A stretch of 64,000 nucleotides of DNA from JBBQER01 sp038320885 (GCA_038320885.1 JBBQER010000002.1:1-64000), one strand, 5' to 3'. Numbered from the stretch's first letter, positions 17,105-26,426 are shown. Numbers and translations are program-made. The notes: generated by a model not told the origin, from the letters alone.

Positions 17105-17962
17105 TCACGGTTGGGCGGCGAAGCTCGGCGCCGCGCTCGAGGGTCCGTGCAGCGCGTCGATCGGATCGTGCAGGTCGCCGTAGTAACCGAGCGCGTATGC
17201 ACCGCGCTGGTAACCCGCGAGTCTTGCCAGCGCTTCGGGCAACTCCCGCGCGACCTCGGGCGGGCACGCGAGGTACTGGTTCTCTTCCTGGCGCAGCCAC
17301 GAAAGCGTGTAGCCGACGTTGATCCCGCGGCGCGGCTGCGACGAGTTGTTCGCACCGCCGCCGTGATACAGCGACCCGAGGTAGAGGAGCACCGATCCCT
17401 TCGGCATCTCGGCCGCGATCGTCTGGTCGGGCGTGCACCGCAGCTTGTCTTCCCAGTGATTGCTGCCGGGAATGACGCGCGTCGCGCCGTTCTCCTCGGT
17501 GAAGTCCTCCATCGCCCACATCGTGTGGCACTCGACCTCGAAGCCGGACGGGAACTCGAAGAAGTCGAAGGCCCATTGGTCACGGTGCACGTACTGCGCG
17601 GGCTCGCCCGGGCCGATCTCGATCACCTGCGTGAGGTGCAGCTGGTAGCTGGTGGCGTGGTCGCCGAGCACCCGGTCGAGCGCGCCGACCACGATCGGGT
17701 GGGCGGCAAGGTCCCAGAAGCCGCGGGAACGGGCGAGCAACGCGCCCGTACGGCGCGTGTTGCGGCCGGTGAACTCGTCGGCGCCCGGTGCGGTCGCCCG
17801 CAGATGCGGTTCGAGCTCGGCGGTGATGCGATCGATCTGCTCGGACGGCGCGACCCCTTCGATCACCGCGCAGCCGGCTTCGCGCAGCCCCGCCTCGACC
17901 TCGTCGACCGACGCGTCCGGCCCGAACCTCGGCAATGTCACCATCGTGACATTCTCGCCCAT
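17105..17962 (-). CDS. Phytanoyl-CoA dioxygenase (PhyH) family protein
   Basis: A 285-residue non-heme Fe(II)/2-oxoglutarate oxygenase. The metal facial triad is H126 and D128 (VHRDQW) with H200 (LYHGGGANNS), and R212 would hold 2-oxoglutarate. ENGATRVIPGSNHW is a conserved core strand. Such enzymes hydroxylate lipids or small molecules. The gene starts 4 bp after the lipase ending at 17967 and precedes the Gfo/Idh gene by 10 bp. MVTLPRFG (17944) is an alternative start. Confidence 0.9.
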   Translation of the reverse strand: MGENVTMVTLPRFGPDASVDEVEAGLREAGCAVIEGVAPSEQIDRITAELEPHLRATAPGADEFTGRNTRRTGALLARSRGFWDLAAHPIVVGALDRVLGDHATSYQLHLTQVIEIGPGEPAQYVHRDQWAFDFFEFPSGFEVECHTMWAMEDFTEENGATRVIPGSNHWEDKLRCTPDQTIAAEMPKGSVLLYLGSLYHGGGANNSSQPRRGINVGYTLSWLRQEENQYLACPPEVARELPEALARLAGYQRGAYALGYYGDLHDPIDALHGPSSAAPSFAAQP

Positions 17963-17966
17963 GACG

Positions 17967-19235
17967 TCAGCTCGGGCACGTTCTCGTCTCGATGCCGGCG
18001 AGGCCGACCGGCTTGTACGGATCGGGATTGCTCACGCCCGCGAAGCGGTCGGTGATCCAGTGGATCATGTCACCCGACGACGGACCGATCACGCCCGCGT
18101 GACTTTGGCCGGGATAGATCCACCGCTCGAGGTCCTGACCGATCTTGCACAGGTGGTCGGCGAGGAGCTGCGTCGAAACGACGGGGATCTGCTCGTCGCT
18201 ACCGCCCTGGATGATCAACAACGGCACCGCGCTCGGCTGCGCGATGTTCGCCGGGTCGTCCGCCATGAGTACCTTGCGCCACTTGGGAACCGTGAACGGA
18301 TCCGCCTTCACGATCGAATCGATGTTGACGTCGGCGACCTGCTCGGCGACGTAGCCCGAACAGCCCTGGTCGAGCACGGCGGTGAGCTTCACCCCGGCCG
18401 GCGTGAGGACCTCGTCGAGTGGAGCTTGGTCGCCGTACGCCGCGTGTATCCCGCCGGCCGCCATCAACAGGTAGTGACGGAACGAGCTTCCCTTCAGGTA
18501 TGCGTAGAGCGCGAAGAACTGCGAGGGCGGCGCGCCCGCGACGACACCTTCCAATGTCAATTCCTTGGCGTAGTCCGGCCCGAGCGTGAGGGCGAACATC
18601 GCGGTGTGGCCGCCTTGAGAATGTCCCCACACGACGTAGCGCGTGCTCGCGTGCGCCTGCCGCAAGCCGCGCGCGGCGCGCACGATGTCGATGGTGTTGC
18701 GCGCCGCGTTCACGCCGGCGATGTAGGGATGAAGTCCCGGGGTCCCTTCGCCTTGATAGTCGGTCGCGGTGACGACCCAGCCGCGGTCGAGCAGCAGATT
18801 CACCAAACCCACGTTCGAAGCGGGATCGAGCGACGGCGCGCACTGGTCGGCCATGCCGTCGGTGCCGTGCGCCCACGACACCACCGGAAAGCCGTTGGCG
18901 GGCGGCTTGCCGCTGGGAATCGCGATGAGCCCGGTGACGGCGACCGGCGCGTGCTGGATGCTCTGCGACACGTACATCACGCGGAGCATGGTTCCGTGCA
19001 GGCCCTCGACGGGAACGACGGCCGACTTCAGCAGCTTCCCGGGGGTCTCCGGCAGCGGCTGGGGCACGGAGTAGAAGGCCGGCAAGCTCTTGGGTGCGGG
19101 GATCGGCGGCAACTTGACCGGCGTGGTTGTCGTCGTGCTCGTCGGTGGCGACGTGGTCTTCGCCGACGAGCTGCACGCTGCCGTGATGGACGCCAGCGCG
19201 ACGCCCACGACGAGCATCGAGCGCATTCGCTTCAT
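17967..19235 (-). CDS. Lipase family lipoprotein
   Basis: A 422-residue paralogue of the lipase at 14711-15961. Here the signal peptide ends with a lipobox, ITAAC (C21), so the protein should be anchored as a lipoprotein, followed by a Ser/Thr-rich linker. The nucleophile is S206 in WGHSQGG; GGSDEQIPV and PGQSHAGV supply the acid and histidine. It heads the operon lipase, PhyH, Gfo/Idh, lipase. One lipase thus appears tethered and the other released. Confidence 0.88.
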   Translation of the reverse strand: MKRMRSMLVVGVALASITAACSSSAKTTSPPTSTTTTTPVKLPPIPAPKSLPAFYSVPQPLPETPGKLLKSAVVPVEGLHGTMLRVMYVSQSIQHAPVAVTGLIAIPSGKPPANGFPVVSWAHGTDGMADQCAPSLDPASNVGLVNLLLDRGWVVTATDYQGEGTPGLHPYIAGVNAARNTIDIVRAARGLRQAHASTRYVVWGHSQGGHTAMFALTLGPDYAKELTLEGVVAGAPPSQFFALYAYLKGSSFRHYLLMAAGGIHAAYGDQAPLDEVLTPAGVKLTAVLDQGCSGYVAEQVADVNIDSIVKADPFTVPKWRKVLMADDPANIAQPSAVPLLIIQGGSDEQIPVVSTQLLADHLCKIGQDLERWIYPGQSHAGVIGPSSGDMIHWITDRFAGVSNPDPYKPVGLAGIETRTCPS

Positions 19236-19287
19236 GAATTCACCTGTGTTCCCCCCGGCTCCTCGAGGTGAGCATACGCTGCGGCCC

Positions 19288-19758
19288 GTGACCGATAGCC
19301 GCGACGTCGAAACCGTCGAGCGAACGATTCCGCAGCCCGCCGAAGCGATCTTCGCGTTCCTGGCCGATCCTCGGCGTCATCAGGACATCGACGGATCGGG
19401 TTCGGTGCGCGAGGCCAAGAACAGTCCCGAGCGTGTGAAGCTCGGCGATCAATTCAGCATGGCGATGAAGCTCGGCATTCCGTACACGATGGTGAGCACC
19501 ATCATCGAGTTCGAGGACAACCGCCGAATCGCGTGGCAGTCACGGCCGCCGGGTGTGATGGGCAAGCTCACCGGGGGCCGGATCTGGCGCTACGAGCTCG
19601 AGCCCGTCGAAGGCGGCACACGGGTACGCGAGTCGTGGGACATATCGCAGGAGAAAGGCACGAAGCTCATGCTGCGTGCGGGCCGCGTCCGTCAGCACAC
19701 GCGCGAGGCGATGGAAGCAACCCTCGAGAAGATCGAGAAGCTCCTCACGAACTCGTAG
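19288..19758 (+). CDS. SRPBCC family protein
   Basis: A 156-residue START/Bet v1-like hydrophobic-pocket protein: VERTIPQPAEAIFAFLADPRRHQDIDGSG is the polyketide cyclase/dehydrase N-terminal pattern, and the C-terminus is the long helix RVRQHTREAMEATLEKIEKLL. The ligand is unknown. GTG 19288 matches the family start. It is divergent from the lipase operon (52 bp between starts) and may share a bidirectional promoter with it. Confidence 0.82.
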   Translation: MTDSRDVETVERTIPQPAEAIFAFLADPRRHQDIDGSGSVREAKNSPERVKLGDQFSMAMKLGIPYTMVSTIIEFEDNRRIAWQSRPPGVMGKLTGGRIWRYELEPVEGGTRVRESWDISQEKGTKLMLRAGRVRQHTREAMEATLEKIEKLLTNS

Positions 19759-19787
19759 CGCCCTCTGTTCGGTCGCCGCGCCGAATA

Positions 19788-21746
19788 CTAAGCCTTGGTC
19801 TGACGGCGGAGCGCTCCCGCGATCACCGCGACGCCGAGTGGAACGAGCAGCCATCCGGCAACGTTGAGGATCGTCGCGTAGAGGTCGGCGGGAATCTTCG
19901 GATGCGATAACGGCGTGAGCGGGACACTCTTACCTGCGGGCGTATTGCCGTTCGAACGCGCGAGATCGATGGGAAGGAACTGATCGAAGCTCTCGATCGC
20001 GGCGTCGCCCACGTTGAGGTGCACCGCAGTCGTCGTCGTAGTTCCACCTGCAGCTGAGGGCGTCAGCGCACTCGGCGGTCGGGAAACGGCTCCAGCCGCA
20101 TGGAAGATCGCGATCCCGTACAACGGAAGCAGCAGTACGAAAAGGAGCTGGTACGGTCGCAGGCCCCATCGCGCAACCAACCAGTAGAGCCGCGACCAGA
20201 CCAACCGGACCCAGTTGTGCTGCGCGCGCAAGCGTTGGAGCTCCTTGTGCTTCTCCTTGATCGCGAGGCTGTCGGCACGTTTGAGATCGCCGGCCGAACG
20301 CACCGCCTGCTCGAGCGTATGGATGGCGGCGGGCCACTCGAACGGGAGCTTTGCCATCACCGCCTCTACGTCGCCGTCCGCAGTCGTGAAGGTCGATCCC
20401 TCGAGATCGACCGTCGCGATCGTTGAAGGATGCTCCGGTGTCAGGGTTGGGGGAAATGCGATGTGGTCGGTTGTTGTGCGCGTGACCGAAAGATGTGCGA
20501 GCCCGACCACATGCTCGAGCGACAACCGGCGCGGGACCGTGCACCAGTCGAGGGACAGGTGAGAGGCGGCGAGAAAGTCGAGCTCCAGTGCGCCTCCGAA
20601 TTGGCAGCCGACGAAGCTGAGGAGACCGGCGCACCTGGCGCCGTCGCCATCCCACTCGGGCAGGCCCTCTTCATTCGCGTCGATCGGCGGTGCGGCTCCT
20701 CCGAAGTTTGCGCTGGTCTGGAATGTCGTATCAGCGAAGCAAGCATCTGAATCGAAGTGTGCGCCCTGCGTCCAGTGCGGAGGTTCGGAGTCCTCCCACC
20801 ATCCCGGATTCGAGACCTCGCGGTCCTTGCAAGCCCCGAAGTGCGTGGCCGCGCCGAACTTGACGCCGGTGGCCAGGAGGCGCCCCTTGAACACCGAACC
20901 CGATGCCATGAAGTCACCCGAGAACGACGAGCCGTCGAGCTCGACGTCGGCGGCGAACGTTCCGCGACGAAAGTCGGTGGGATGGCTCACGCTCATGTTG
21001 ATGAAGCGCGCACGGGCACGGCAGTCGAGGCGATTGGCGATGAGCAGGCCAGCCACGGTCATGCCATTGCATGAGACGTTCGCATCGAACCGCGTCGACG
21101 CCATGTAGCACTGCCGAGTCACGATCACCGATATCAACGTGACGACTCCACCGAAGGTGACGCCGCGTATCCAGAGCGAACCGCCCACCTTGGCGCCGTC
21201 GCCTTGCACTCGATCGTTGATCGATGAGCCGGCATCGATGGTGAGGGAACCCACCGTAGACACACCGATTAGGTCGAGCGGCGCGTCGGCCGTGATGTGC
21301 AGCCACAGCGACTGCTTGAACTGCCCGGAGTTGAAGGAGAGGGGCGCGCGCGACTCCGGCCGAGTCTTCCCGGGCGGGCACAAGACATTGCCGGCGATGA
21401 AGTCACCCGCGACGACGACGTTCCCGAACGCCTTCATCGCGCCGGCCGCCAAGACCACCCGATCCGCCTCGACATCGGAGTCGAACATGGCCGACCGAAC
21501 GTCGAGATCGCTCGCGAACTCCACGTCCTCGACGCGAACCAAGCCGGCGAACCGCGCGTGGCACACCGTCACTCTGCCCAAGAAGATGCATCGTCGCAGG
21601 GTGACGTCTCCGGCGAATGTGTGGCCACCGAGGTCGAGGTCGCCGTCGACGCGGACCTCACAGAGCTCGATCGCGCCCGTCGCAGCGCGCGCTCTCTTTA
21701 CGAGATCTTCAGCTTTGACAATCGGCCACGAACTGGAACCGGACAT
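19788..21746 (-). CDS. Pentapeptide-repeat-like membrane protein
   Basis: A 652-residue protein. Roughly residues 20-470 consist of imperfect five-residue repeats with F, L or V at the central position (for example GDVTLRRCIFLGRVTVCHARF), suggesting a right-handed quadrilateral beta-helix with interruptions. A charged linker KRADSLAIKEKHKELQRLRAQ leads to two membrane segments at about 532-554 and 624-645, separated by a Thr-rich extracytoplasmic loop. The cytoplasmic solenoid is thus membrane tethered. Function is not known; the architecture recalls pentapeptide proteins with channel-like ends. Confidence 0.7.
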   Translation of the reverse strand: MSGSSSWPIVKAEDLVKRARAATGAIELCEVRVDGDLDLGGHTFAGDVTLRRCIFLGRVTVCHARFAGLVRVEDVEFASDLDVRSAMFDSDVEADRVVLAAGAMKAFGNVVVAGDFIAGNVLCPPGKTRPESRAPLSFNSGQFKQSLWLHITADAPLDLIGVSTVGSLTIDAGSSINDRVQGDGAKVGGSLWIRGVTFGGVVTLISVIVTRQCYMASTRFDANVSCNGMTVAGLLIANRLDCRARARFINMSVSHPTDFRRGTFAADVELDGSSFSGDFMASGSVFKGRLLATGVKFGAATHFGACKDREVSNPGWWEDSEPPHWTQGAHFDSDACFADTTFQTSANFGGAAPPIDANEEGLPEWDGDGARCAGLLSFVGCQFGGALELDFLAASHLSLDWCTVPRRLSLEHVVGLAHLSVTRTTTDHIAFPPTLTPEHPSTIATVDLEGSTFTTADGDVEAVMAKLPFEWPAAIHTLEQAVRSAGDLKRADSLAIKEKHKELQRLRAQHNWVRLVWSRLYWLVARWGLRPYQLLFVLLLPLYGIAIFHAAGAVSRPPSALTPSAAGGTTTTTAVHLNVGDAAIESFDQFLPIDLARSNGNTPAGKSVPLTPLSHPKIPADLYATILNVAGWLLVPLGVAVIAGALRRQTKA

Positions 21747-21799
21747 ATTGAAAGAGTCGCGCTATGGCGACCCGTATGCAAAGAAACGGGAAGAAGCGT

Positions 21800-22846
21800 T
21801 TAGAGCGGGAGGTTGAGGGCGTCGAGCGCTTCGAGTGCGGCGACGCTGCGGATCAGCATCTCGCGCGTGAGCTCCAGGTGGCGCGGGTCGTCAACGGTGA
21901 GCGCGCCCGCCGCGATCACCGGGTACACGAAGCCGAGCATCGCGCCGTAGCGGTACATCTCGAACGCCCACTTCTCGTCGGGGTTCACACCGCGCGCCGC
22001 GAGGTCACCGATGTAGGTCGCGAACAGCTCCTCGTGGCCGGCGCGATCAGGGACGTTGGCGCTCTGGGTCGCGAAGTACGCAAGGTCACGCGGACCGACG
22101 GTACGGTCGATGAGCTGCCAGTCGACCGCGATTACTTCGTCGTCGGGAGTGAAGAAGAGGTTGTCGAGCCGCCAGTCGCCGTGCGCGAGCACCAGCGGGG
22201 GCTCCGAGAGCTGCGCGAACAACGCGGGAATCTGCTCCGCGTAGCGATCGCCGAACGCCTGGACCTCGGGCGTCATCTGCTCGGGGAAGAACTCCTGCAC
22301 GCGGGGCCACGCGGTTTCGTACGCGAACGCGACCGCTCCGGGATACGGATCGTCGCCGAGTCGCAGCAACCAGTCGACGTCATCGAGGGTCGCGTCGTCC
22401 CAGAAGCACGCGTGCAGGTTGGCGAGCGTGCGGATCGCGGGCCGGGCCTCGCGCACCGAACAGCCCTGCAGCTGATCGATCACGCGGCCGCGGACCGAGA
22501 CGTCTTCGAGGAGGAGCACCGCGTCCTGCGTCACGGGATTGTGTTCGGAGTAGAAGCACGCCGGATGCCCGATTGCCGTGCGCACGGAGAGCTGCTCGTA
22601 GAAGCCGGCCTCGCGCCCGTACATGTTGAGGACCGTCGCGACGAATCGGCCTTCGTCAGTGGGCGCGGCCATCTTGGCAACCACCGTCGTCGCGCCGTCG
22701 GGCCCGTCGAGCTCGAGCCGGAAGAGCTGACCGACGAGTCCCAAACCGACGCCGAGCGGCGTAGGCGTCACCGTCGTGATCTCGCGGCCGAGCGCGTCGC
22801 TGCACCACTCCGGGGTCAGATCGTCGACCGTGCGGGGAATCGTCAT
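21800..22846 (-). CDS. Aminoglycoside phosphotransferase-family kinase
   Basis: A 348-residue eukaryotic-like kinase fold of the APH/choline kinase group. K58 (VVAKMA) is the ATP lysine, HGDWRLDN (222-229) the catalytic loop and D242 (IAVDWQ) the metal-binding aspartate. Many actinobacterial members phosphorylate small metabolites rather than antibiotics; a role in lipid or acyl-CoA metabolism is plausible. Its ATG overlaps the SDR stop (ATGA), so the two are translationally coupled. Confidence 0.86.
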   Translation of the reverse strand: MTIPRTVDDLTPEWCSDALGREITTVTPTPLGVGLGLVGQLFRLELDGPDGATTVVAKMAAPTDEGRFVATVLNMYGREAGFYEQLSVRTAIGHPACFYSEHNPVTQDAVLLLEDVSVRGRVIDQLQGCSVREARPAIRTLANLHACFWDDATLDDVDWLLRLGDDPYPGAVAFAYETAWPRVQEFFPEQMTPEVQAFGDRYAEQIPALFAQLSEPPLVLAHGDWRLDNLFFTPDDEVIAVDWQLIDRTVGPRDLAYFATQSANVPDRAGHEELFATYIGDLAARGVNPDEKWAFEMYRYGAMLGFVYPVIAAGALTVDDPRHLELTREMLIRSVAALEALDALNLPL

Positions 22847-23649
22847 CGGGTGGCCTCCGGATCGTGGCGCGCGCGCACTCCGGTGAGGAGCAGCTCTGTT
22901 ATTCGCCGTGGTGCCTCGCTCAGGATCGGAAAGAGTGCATTCCGCCGTGGGAGCCGCACGTGGCGCCGCGACCGCTCGATTCCGTCGACGAGGGCGTCCA
23001 CGACCGCGTCCACGTCGAGCTCGACCGCGAGATGCAGGCGGGCGAGCCGGGCCAGCGCTCGCTCCGTGGGCGGATGACCGTGCAGGCTCTGCATCATCGA
23101 GCTCTCGACCGGGCCGATCTCGGCGAGCGTGGTGGTGATGCCGGTGCCCTTGCACTCGGCGCGCAACGCGGCGGTGAAGTGGCTGAGGCCGGCCTTCGAC
23201 GTGGAGTACGCCGCGAGGCCGGGCAGCGCATTGGTGCCGGCCAGCGACGACACGTTCATGATGTGACCCCGGCCCCGGGCTCGCATCGCCGGGATCACCG
23301 CCCGGCTCAGCAACATCGGCGCGACGAGATTGATCGCGACCAGCTCGCGAATGCGCTCCGGCGGGAGATCGGTGAACCCTCCGGTCAGGTCGACGCCCGC
23401 GTTGTTGACGAGCACGTCGATCGGCCCGTCGGCTTCGATCGCGCGCACGAGCGGCTCGATGGTGGTGGCGTCCGCGAGGTCGGCGGGGTACGACTCGCCC
23501 CCGAGGTCGGCCGCGAGCTTGGCAATCGCGTCCGCCGATCGCGCCACGAGCGCGACCCGCGCCCCCTTCTGCGCGAGCCGGGATGCCAGCTCGGCCCCGA
23601 TGCCGCGTGACGCCCCGGTCACGACGACCCGTAATCCCCCCAGTTTCAT
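22843..23649 (-). CDS. Short-chain dehydrogenase/reductase
   Basis: A 268-residue classical SDR: cofactor motif TGASRGIG (11-18), NNAG (82-85), catalytic serine in NVSS (134-135), Y148 and K152 (YSTSK). The C-terminal extension rich in Arg (RSRRHVRLPRRNALFPILSEAPRR) suggests membrane or acyl substrate contact. It is upstream of and coupled to the kinase. ATG 23649 is the family start. Confidence 0.88.
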   Translation of the reverse strand: MKLGGLRVVVTGASRGIGAELASRLAQKGARVALVARSADAIAKLAADLGGESYPADLADATTIEPLVRAIEADGPIDVLVNNAGVDLTGGFTDLPPERIRELVAINLVAPMLLSRAVIPAMRARGRGHIMNVSSLAGTNALPGLAAYSTSKAGLSHFTAALRAECKGTGITTTLAEIGPVESSMMQSLHGHPPTERALARLARLHLAVELDVDAVVDALVDGIERSRRHVRLPRRNALFPILSEAPRRITELLLTGVRARHDPEATR

Positions 23650-23758
23650 CGCTACGAACTCCGTTCGGTCAGGCCGCGATCCTCGCGCGCCGGCCGAGCG
23701 CCGTCGACAAGGCGCACGCGGCGGGCAAGACTCCGTCGTCCAACCCAAAGGGGGCCTC

Positions 23759-24079
23759 ATGGCCAGCTATCTCGTCATTGCGTCGTACACGCCGGAAGGC
23801 GCGAAGGGCGTACTGAAGAACGGTGGTACCGCGCGTGTGGACACCGTGAAGAAGACGATCAAGGGTCTCGGCGGCAAATTGCAGAGCTTCCACTTCGCGT
23901 TCGGTGCCGAAGACGCCTACGTGATCGTCGACCTCCCCGACAATGTCGCAGCTGCCGCTCTCGGCCTCGCGGTGTCGTCGGCGGGACTCACGAGCGTGAA
24001 GACGGTCGTGCTCCTCACGGCCGACGAGATCGACGAAGCCGCCAAGCGCCAGGTCAACTACACGCCACCGGGCAAGTAG
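23759..24079 (+). CDS. GYD domain-containing protein
   Basis: A 106-residue protein with the GYD-domain pattern: YLVIASYTPEGAKGVLKNGG at the start, VKKTIKGLGGKLQSFHFAFGAEDAYVIVDLPD in the middle and VKTVVLLTADEIDEA at the end. GYD proteins are small dimeric ferredoxin-fold proteins of unknown role. AAAGGGGG lies 9 bases before ATG 23759. It diverges from the SDR and converges with the HNH gene. Confidence 0.88.
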   Translation: MASYLVIASYTPEGAKGVLKNGGTARVDTVKKTIKGLGGKLQSFHFAFGAEDAYVIVDLPDNVAAAALGLAVSSAGLTSVKTVVLLTADEIDEAAKRQVNYTPPGK

Positions 24080-24082
24080 CGG

Positions 24083-24979
24083 TCACCCTGCTGCTCGGAA
24101 CTCCTCGTACCGCTCCTCGAGATGTGCCGGGTTCGGATGGTTGACGGCAAGTCGCGAAAGATGCAACGGCTCACCGTGCACGCTCTGGATGCCGTGCTCG
24201 AGCATTGGACCGTCGCGCTCGCGCCTGACGTCACCGCGAACTTCGACAACATAGTCGGGACGGATCCCGACGATGTTCGCGTCGAAGGCCGAATGATGGA
24301 TCTTGCACAGTGAGACGCCGTTCGGCACGACGGGTGCACCCCTCGGGTGCAGGTCGGCAAGGATGTGCGCGGCGTCGAGAAGCTCGCGATGCCGCAAACG
24401 GCAGATCGCGCATCGCGAGGCGTAGGCAGTAAGCACCCGCTCGCGGAACAGCGACTGATGGAGACGGCGCCGCGCCAGCTGGGTGGTGTATCGGCGATGC
24501 AAGTCATCGACGACCTCTGGCGTGAGATCCGGTCGCAACACCTGGGGCTCGTCGATCGCCATGCGGAACGTGAGCGTCGCGGGGTCGTCGTGCTGTACGA
24601 ACGCGGGCCAGAACGCCAAGTATTGGCCCTTGCCGATACCGCGGAAGTAAACGAGCGGCACGCCTTCGAGACCGGCTCGACGGACCGCAACGTTGTCGTA
24701 CCGCTGTGGGTCCTCACCTTGGTAGTGGTAGATGATGAAGCCGTCATCGCCGACCTCGTCGTCGTACGGATTCTTCGTCGACGTCGTAATCGACAGCGCG
24801 AGGTCCATTGCGCTGGGTTTGATGATTCCCTGCTGGCCGATGAGCGGGAATCTCCGCCCCGCGAACTCGAAGCCCTCCTTCAGCTCGTTCCAGGGCAGCA
24901 CGTCGCCGTGCACGCGCTTGAGCTCCTCGAGCCGTTGGATCGCCGCCATCCGAACGCGCGAGTCGGTGTCGCGATCCAT
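24083..24979 (-). CDS. HNH endonuclease with putative DNA-reader N-domain
   Basis: A 298-residue protein. The C-terminal third is an HNH_2-type nuclease: CAICRLRHRELLDAAHI supplies two cysteines and the catalytic histidine, followed by NGVSLCKIHHSAFD. The N-terminal part (about 30-150), with LIGQQGIIKPSAMDLALSIT, YHYQGEDPQRYDNVAVRRA and YFRGIGKGQYLAFWPAFV, resembles the reader region of actinobacterial restriction-like HNH proteins. A type IV (modified-DNA) restriction role is inference. No methyltransferase or partner gene is nearby. Confidence 0.75.
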   Translation of the reverse strand: MDRDTDSRVRMAAIQRLEELKRVHGDVLPWNELKEGFEFAGRRFPLIGQQGIIKPSAMDLALSITTSTKNPYDDEVGDDGFIIYHYQGEDPQRYDNVAVRRAGLEGVPLVYFRGIGKGQYLAFWPAFVQHDDPATLTFRMAIDEPQVLRPDLTPEVVDDLHRRYTTQLARRRLHQSLFRERVLTAYASRCAICRLRHRELLDAAHILADLHPRGAPVVPNGVSLCKIHHSAFDANIVGIRPDYVVEVRGDVRRERDGPMLEHGIQSVHGEPLHLSRLAVNHPNPAHLEERYEEFRAAG

Positions 24980-25091
24980 CTCGCCTCCCGAGCGCGCATC
25001 CTACGACGCAGGTCGCGGCTGCGGCGCCAACGGATGAGCTCAGCCGCGCCCAGAGGTACACCACAAATTGCTGACTCTGCGATCAGTGCAA

Positions 25092-25140
25092 TTGCAACGA
25101 CCGGGCCCGTTTGTACGGTTGCCGAGCGCGATCGTTGCAA
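25092..25140. repeat. Inverted repeat in HNH promoter region
   Basis: TTGCAACGA at 25092-25100 is the exact reverse complement of TCGTTGCAA at 25132-25140. It lies in the 201-bp gap between the HNH start and the phosphoesterase stop. It could end the phosphoesterase transcript or act as an operator for the nuclease gene. Confidence 0.4.
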
Positions 25141-25180
25141 ATGAAACGGTCGCGGAAACTGCAATTCGCGAATGGTCTGA

Positions 25181-26356
25181 CTACGACGACCGGTTGTAGA
25201 CATCGTTGCCGAAACACTTGAGCCCGGGGGCGCCGGCGAACCCGAGGTGGTCGAGGGCCCATATGTTCTCCAGGCTGCACAACAACGAGTAGTGGTTGTA
25301 CGGCGTGGCGTTCGAGGTTCCCGGCGTCGTGCGAGCGGAGATCACCAGGGCGCCGACGCGGCCACCACCCGGACCGTTGAGTCCCGGCAACGAAGCGTTC
25401 GGCGATGCCGGCGTGTGGCAGCACGCGGTCGAGTCGCCGTGGTCGCCGGACAACTCGGCTTCGTCGAACGTGATGATGAGCATCCCGTCGGCTTGGTACG
25501 CGGGCGACGCCAGGATCTTCGGTACCCACGACTTCAGGAACCGGTCGGCCGAGATCAACCCGCCGGGCTCGCTGTCGACGCAGGGCGCATCGTGCCCGTC
25601 GTGGCAGAGGTTCGGCGTGATGTAGGTGAGGTTCGGCGTGGTCGACGCGGAACCCAGATCCCTCTTCAGGGCATCGAGACCGACGACGTTCTTCGCGCAG
25701 CTCGGCTCGTCGATCACGGAGTGGAAGTACACGAACGGGTTGTGCCGCGTCGCGTACATGTCGCCCGGGCGCGCGATCAGGGTGGAGTCACCTTGGCCGA
25801 TCGCCGGATGGCGGCACGTCTTCGGCTCGGTCGCGGAATTGGCCATGTCTTCCTGGTACGACTTCCACGTGAAGCCGACGGCTTCGAGCTGGTCGGCAAT
25901 CGTGGGCACCGACTTGGGGTAGGCGCATCCCTCGCCGAGCGCCTGGCCGTAGGCGCCGGTGCCGGTCGAAACGAATTCCGTGAACGTGGTGCAGTCCGAT
26001 TGCGTCTGCGGGTTCGGCGCCTGGCCGCTGATCTGGGCGATGTAGTTGTCGAGGCTCGCGTGGCCGATCGCGAAGTACTGCGTGAGCAGCTGCCCAAGCG
26101 GGCGGAGGGTCTTGTTCAAGTATGTCGCGGGTGACGACGGACCCCACGTGGTGTCGAAGCTCTCGTTCTCGAGGTTGATGAGGAACACGCGCCGGATCGG
26201 GGCGAGCGCCTTCGGCGCCGGCGTGGTCGTGGTCGGCGTGGTCGTGCTCGCGCCCCTGGGCGTCGCCTTGGTCGAGCCCGACGAGGAGCAGGCACCGCCG
26301 CTCAGCACGATCACGGCAAGGACGGGAACGAGACGGAGCACCAGGCGGGTCGGCAT
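25181..26356 (-). CDS. Phosphoesterase (phospholipase C / acid phosphatase-like) lipoprotein
   Basis: A 391-residue exported protein. The signal peptide ends in VLSGGAC, a lipobox, followed by a Thr-rich linker. RRVFLINLENESFDTTWG is the metal-binding start of the phosphoesterase family (PF04185), with the usual N-E-S nucleophile region. GHASLDNYIAQISGQAPNP, ITFDEAELSGDHGD and the C-terminal NHYSLLCSLENIWAL are conserved blocks. It would hydrolyse phosphate esters outside the membrane. Confidence 0.86.
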   Translation of the reverse strand: MPTRLVLRLVPVLAVIVLSGGACSSSGSTKATPRGASTTTPTTTTPAPKALAPIRRVFLINLENESFDTTWGPSSPATYLNKTLRPLGQLLTQYFAIGHASLDNYIAQISGQAPNPQTQSDCTTFTEFVSTGTGAYGQALGEGCAYPKSVPTIADQLEAVGFTWKSYQEDMANSATEPKTCRHPAIGQGDSTLIARPGDMYATRHNPFVYFHSVIDEPSCAKNVVGLDALKRDLGSASTTPNLTYITPNLCHDGHDAPCVDSEPGGLISADRFLKSWVPKILASPAYQADGMLIITFDEAELSGDHGDSTACCHTPASPNASLPGLNGPGGGRVGALVISARTTPGTSNATPYNHYSLLCSLENIWALDHLGFAGAPGLKCFGNDVYNRSS

Positions 26357-26426
26357 GCCGGGCAGCATCGCACGCCGGACCCCGCCGCGTGCGGGGTTCC
26401 GGCCGGCGTCGCAGCCGCGTGAAACC

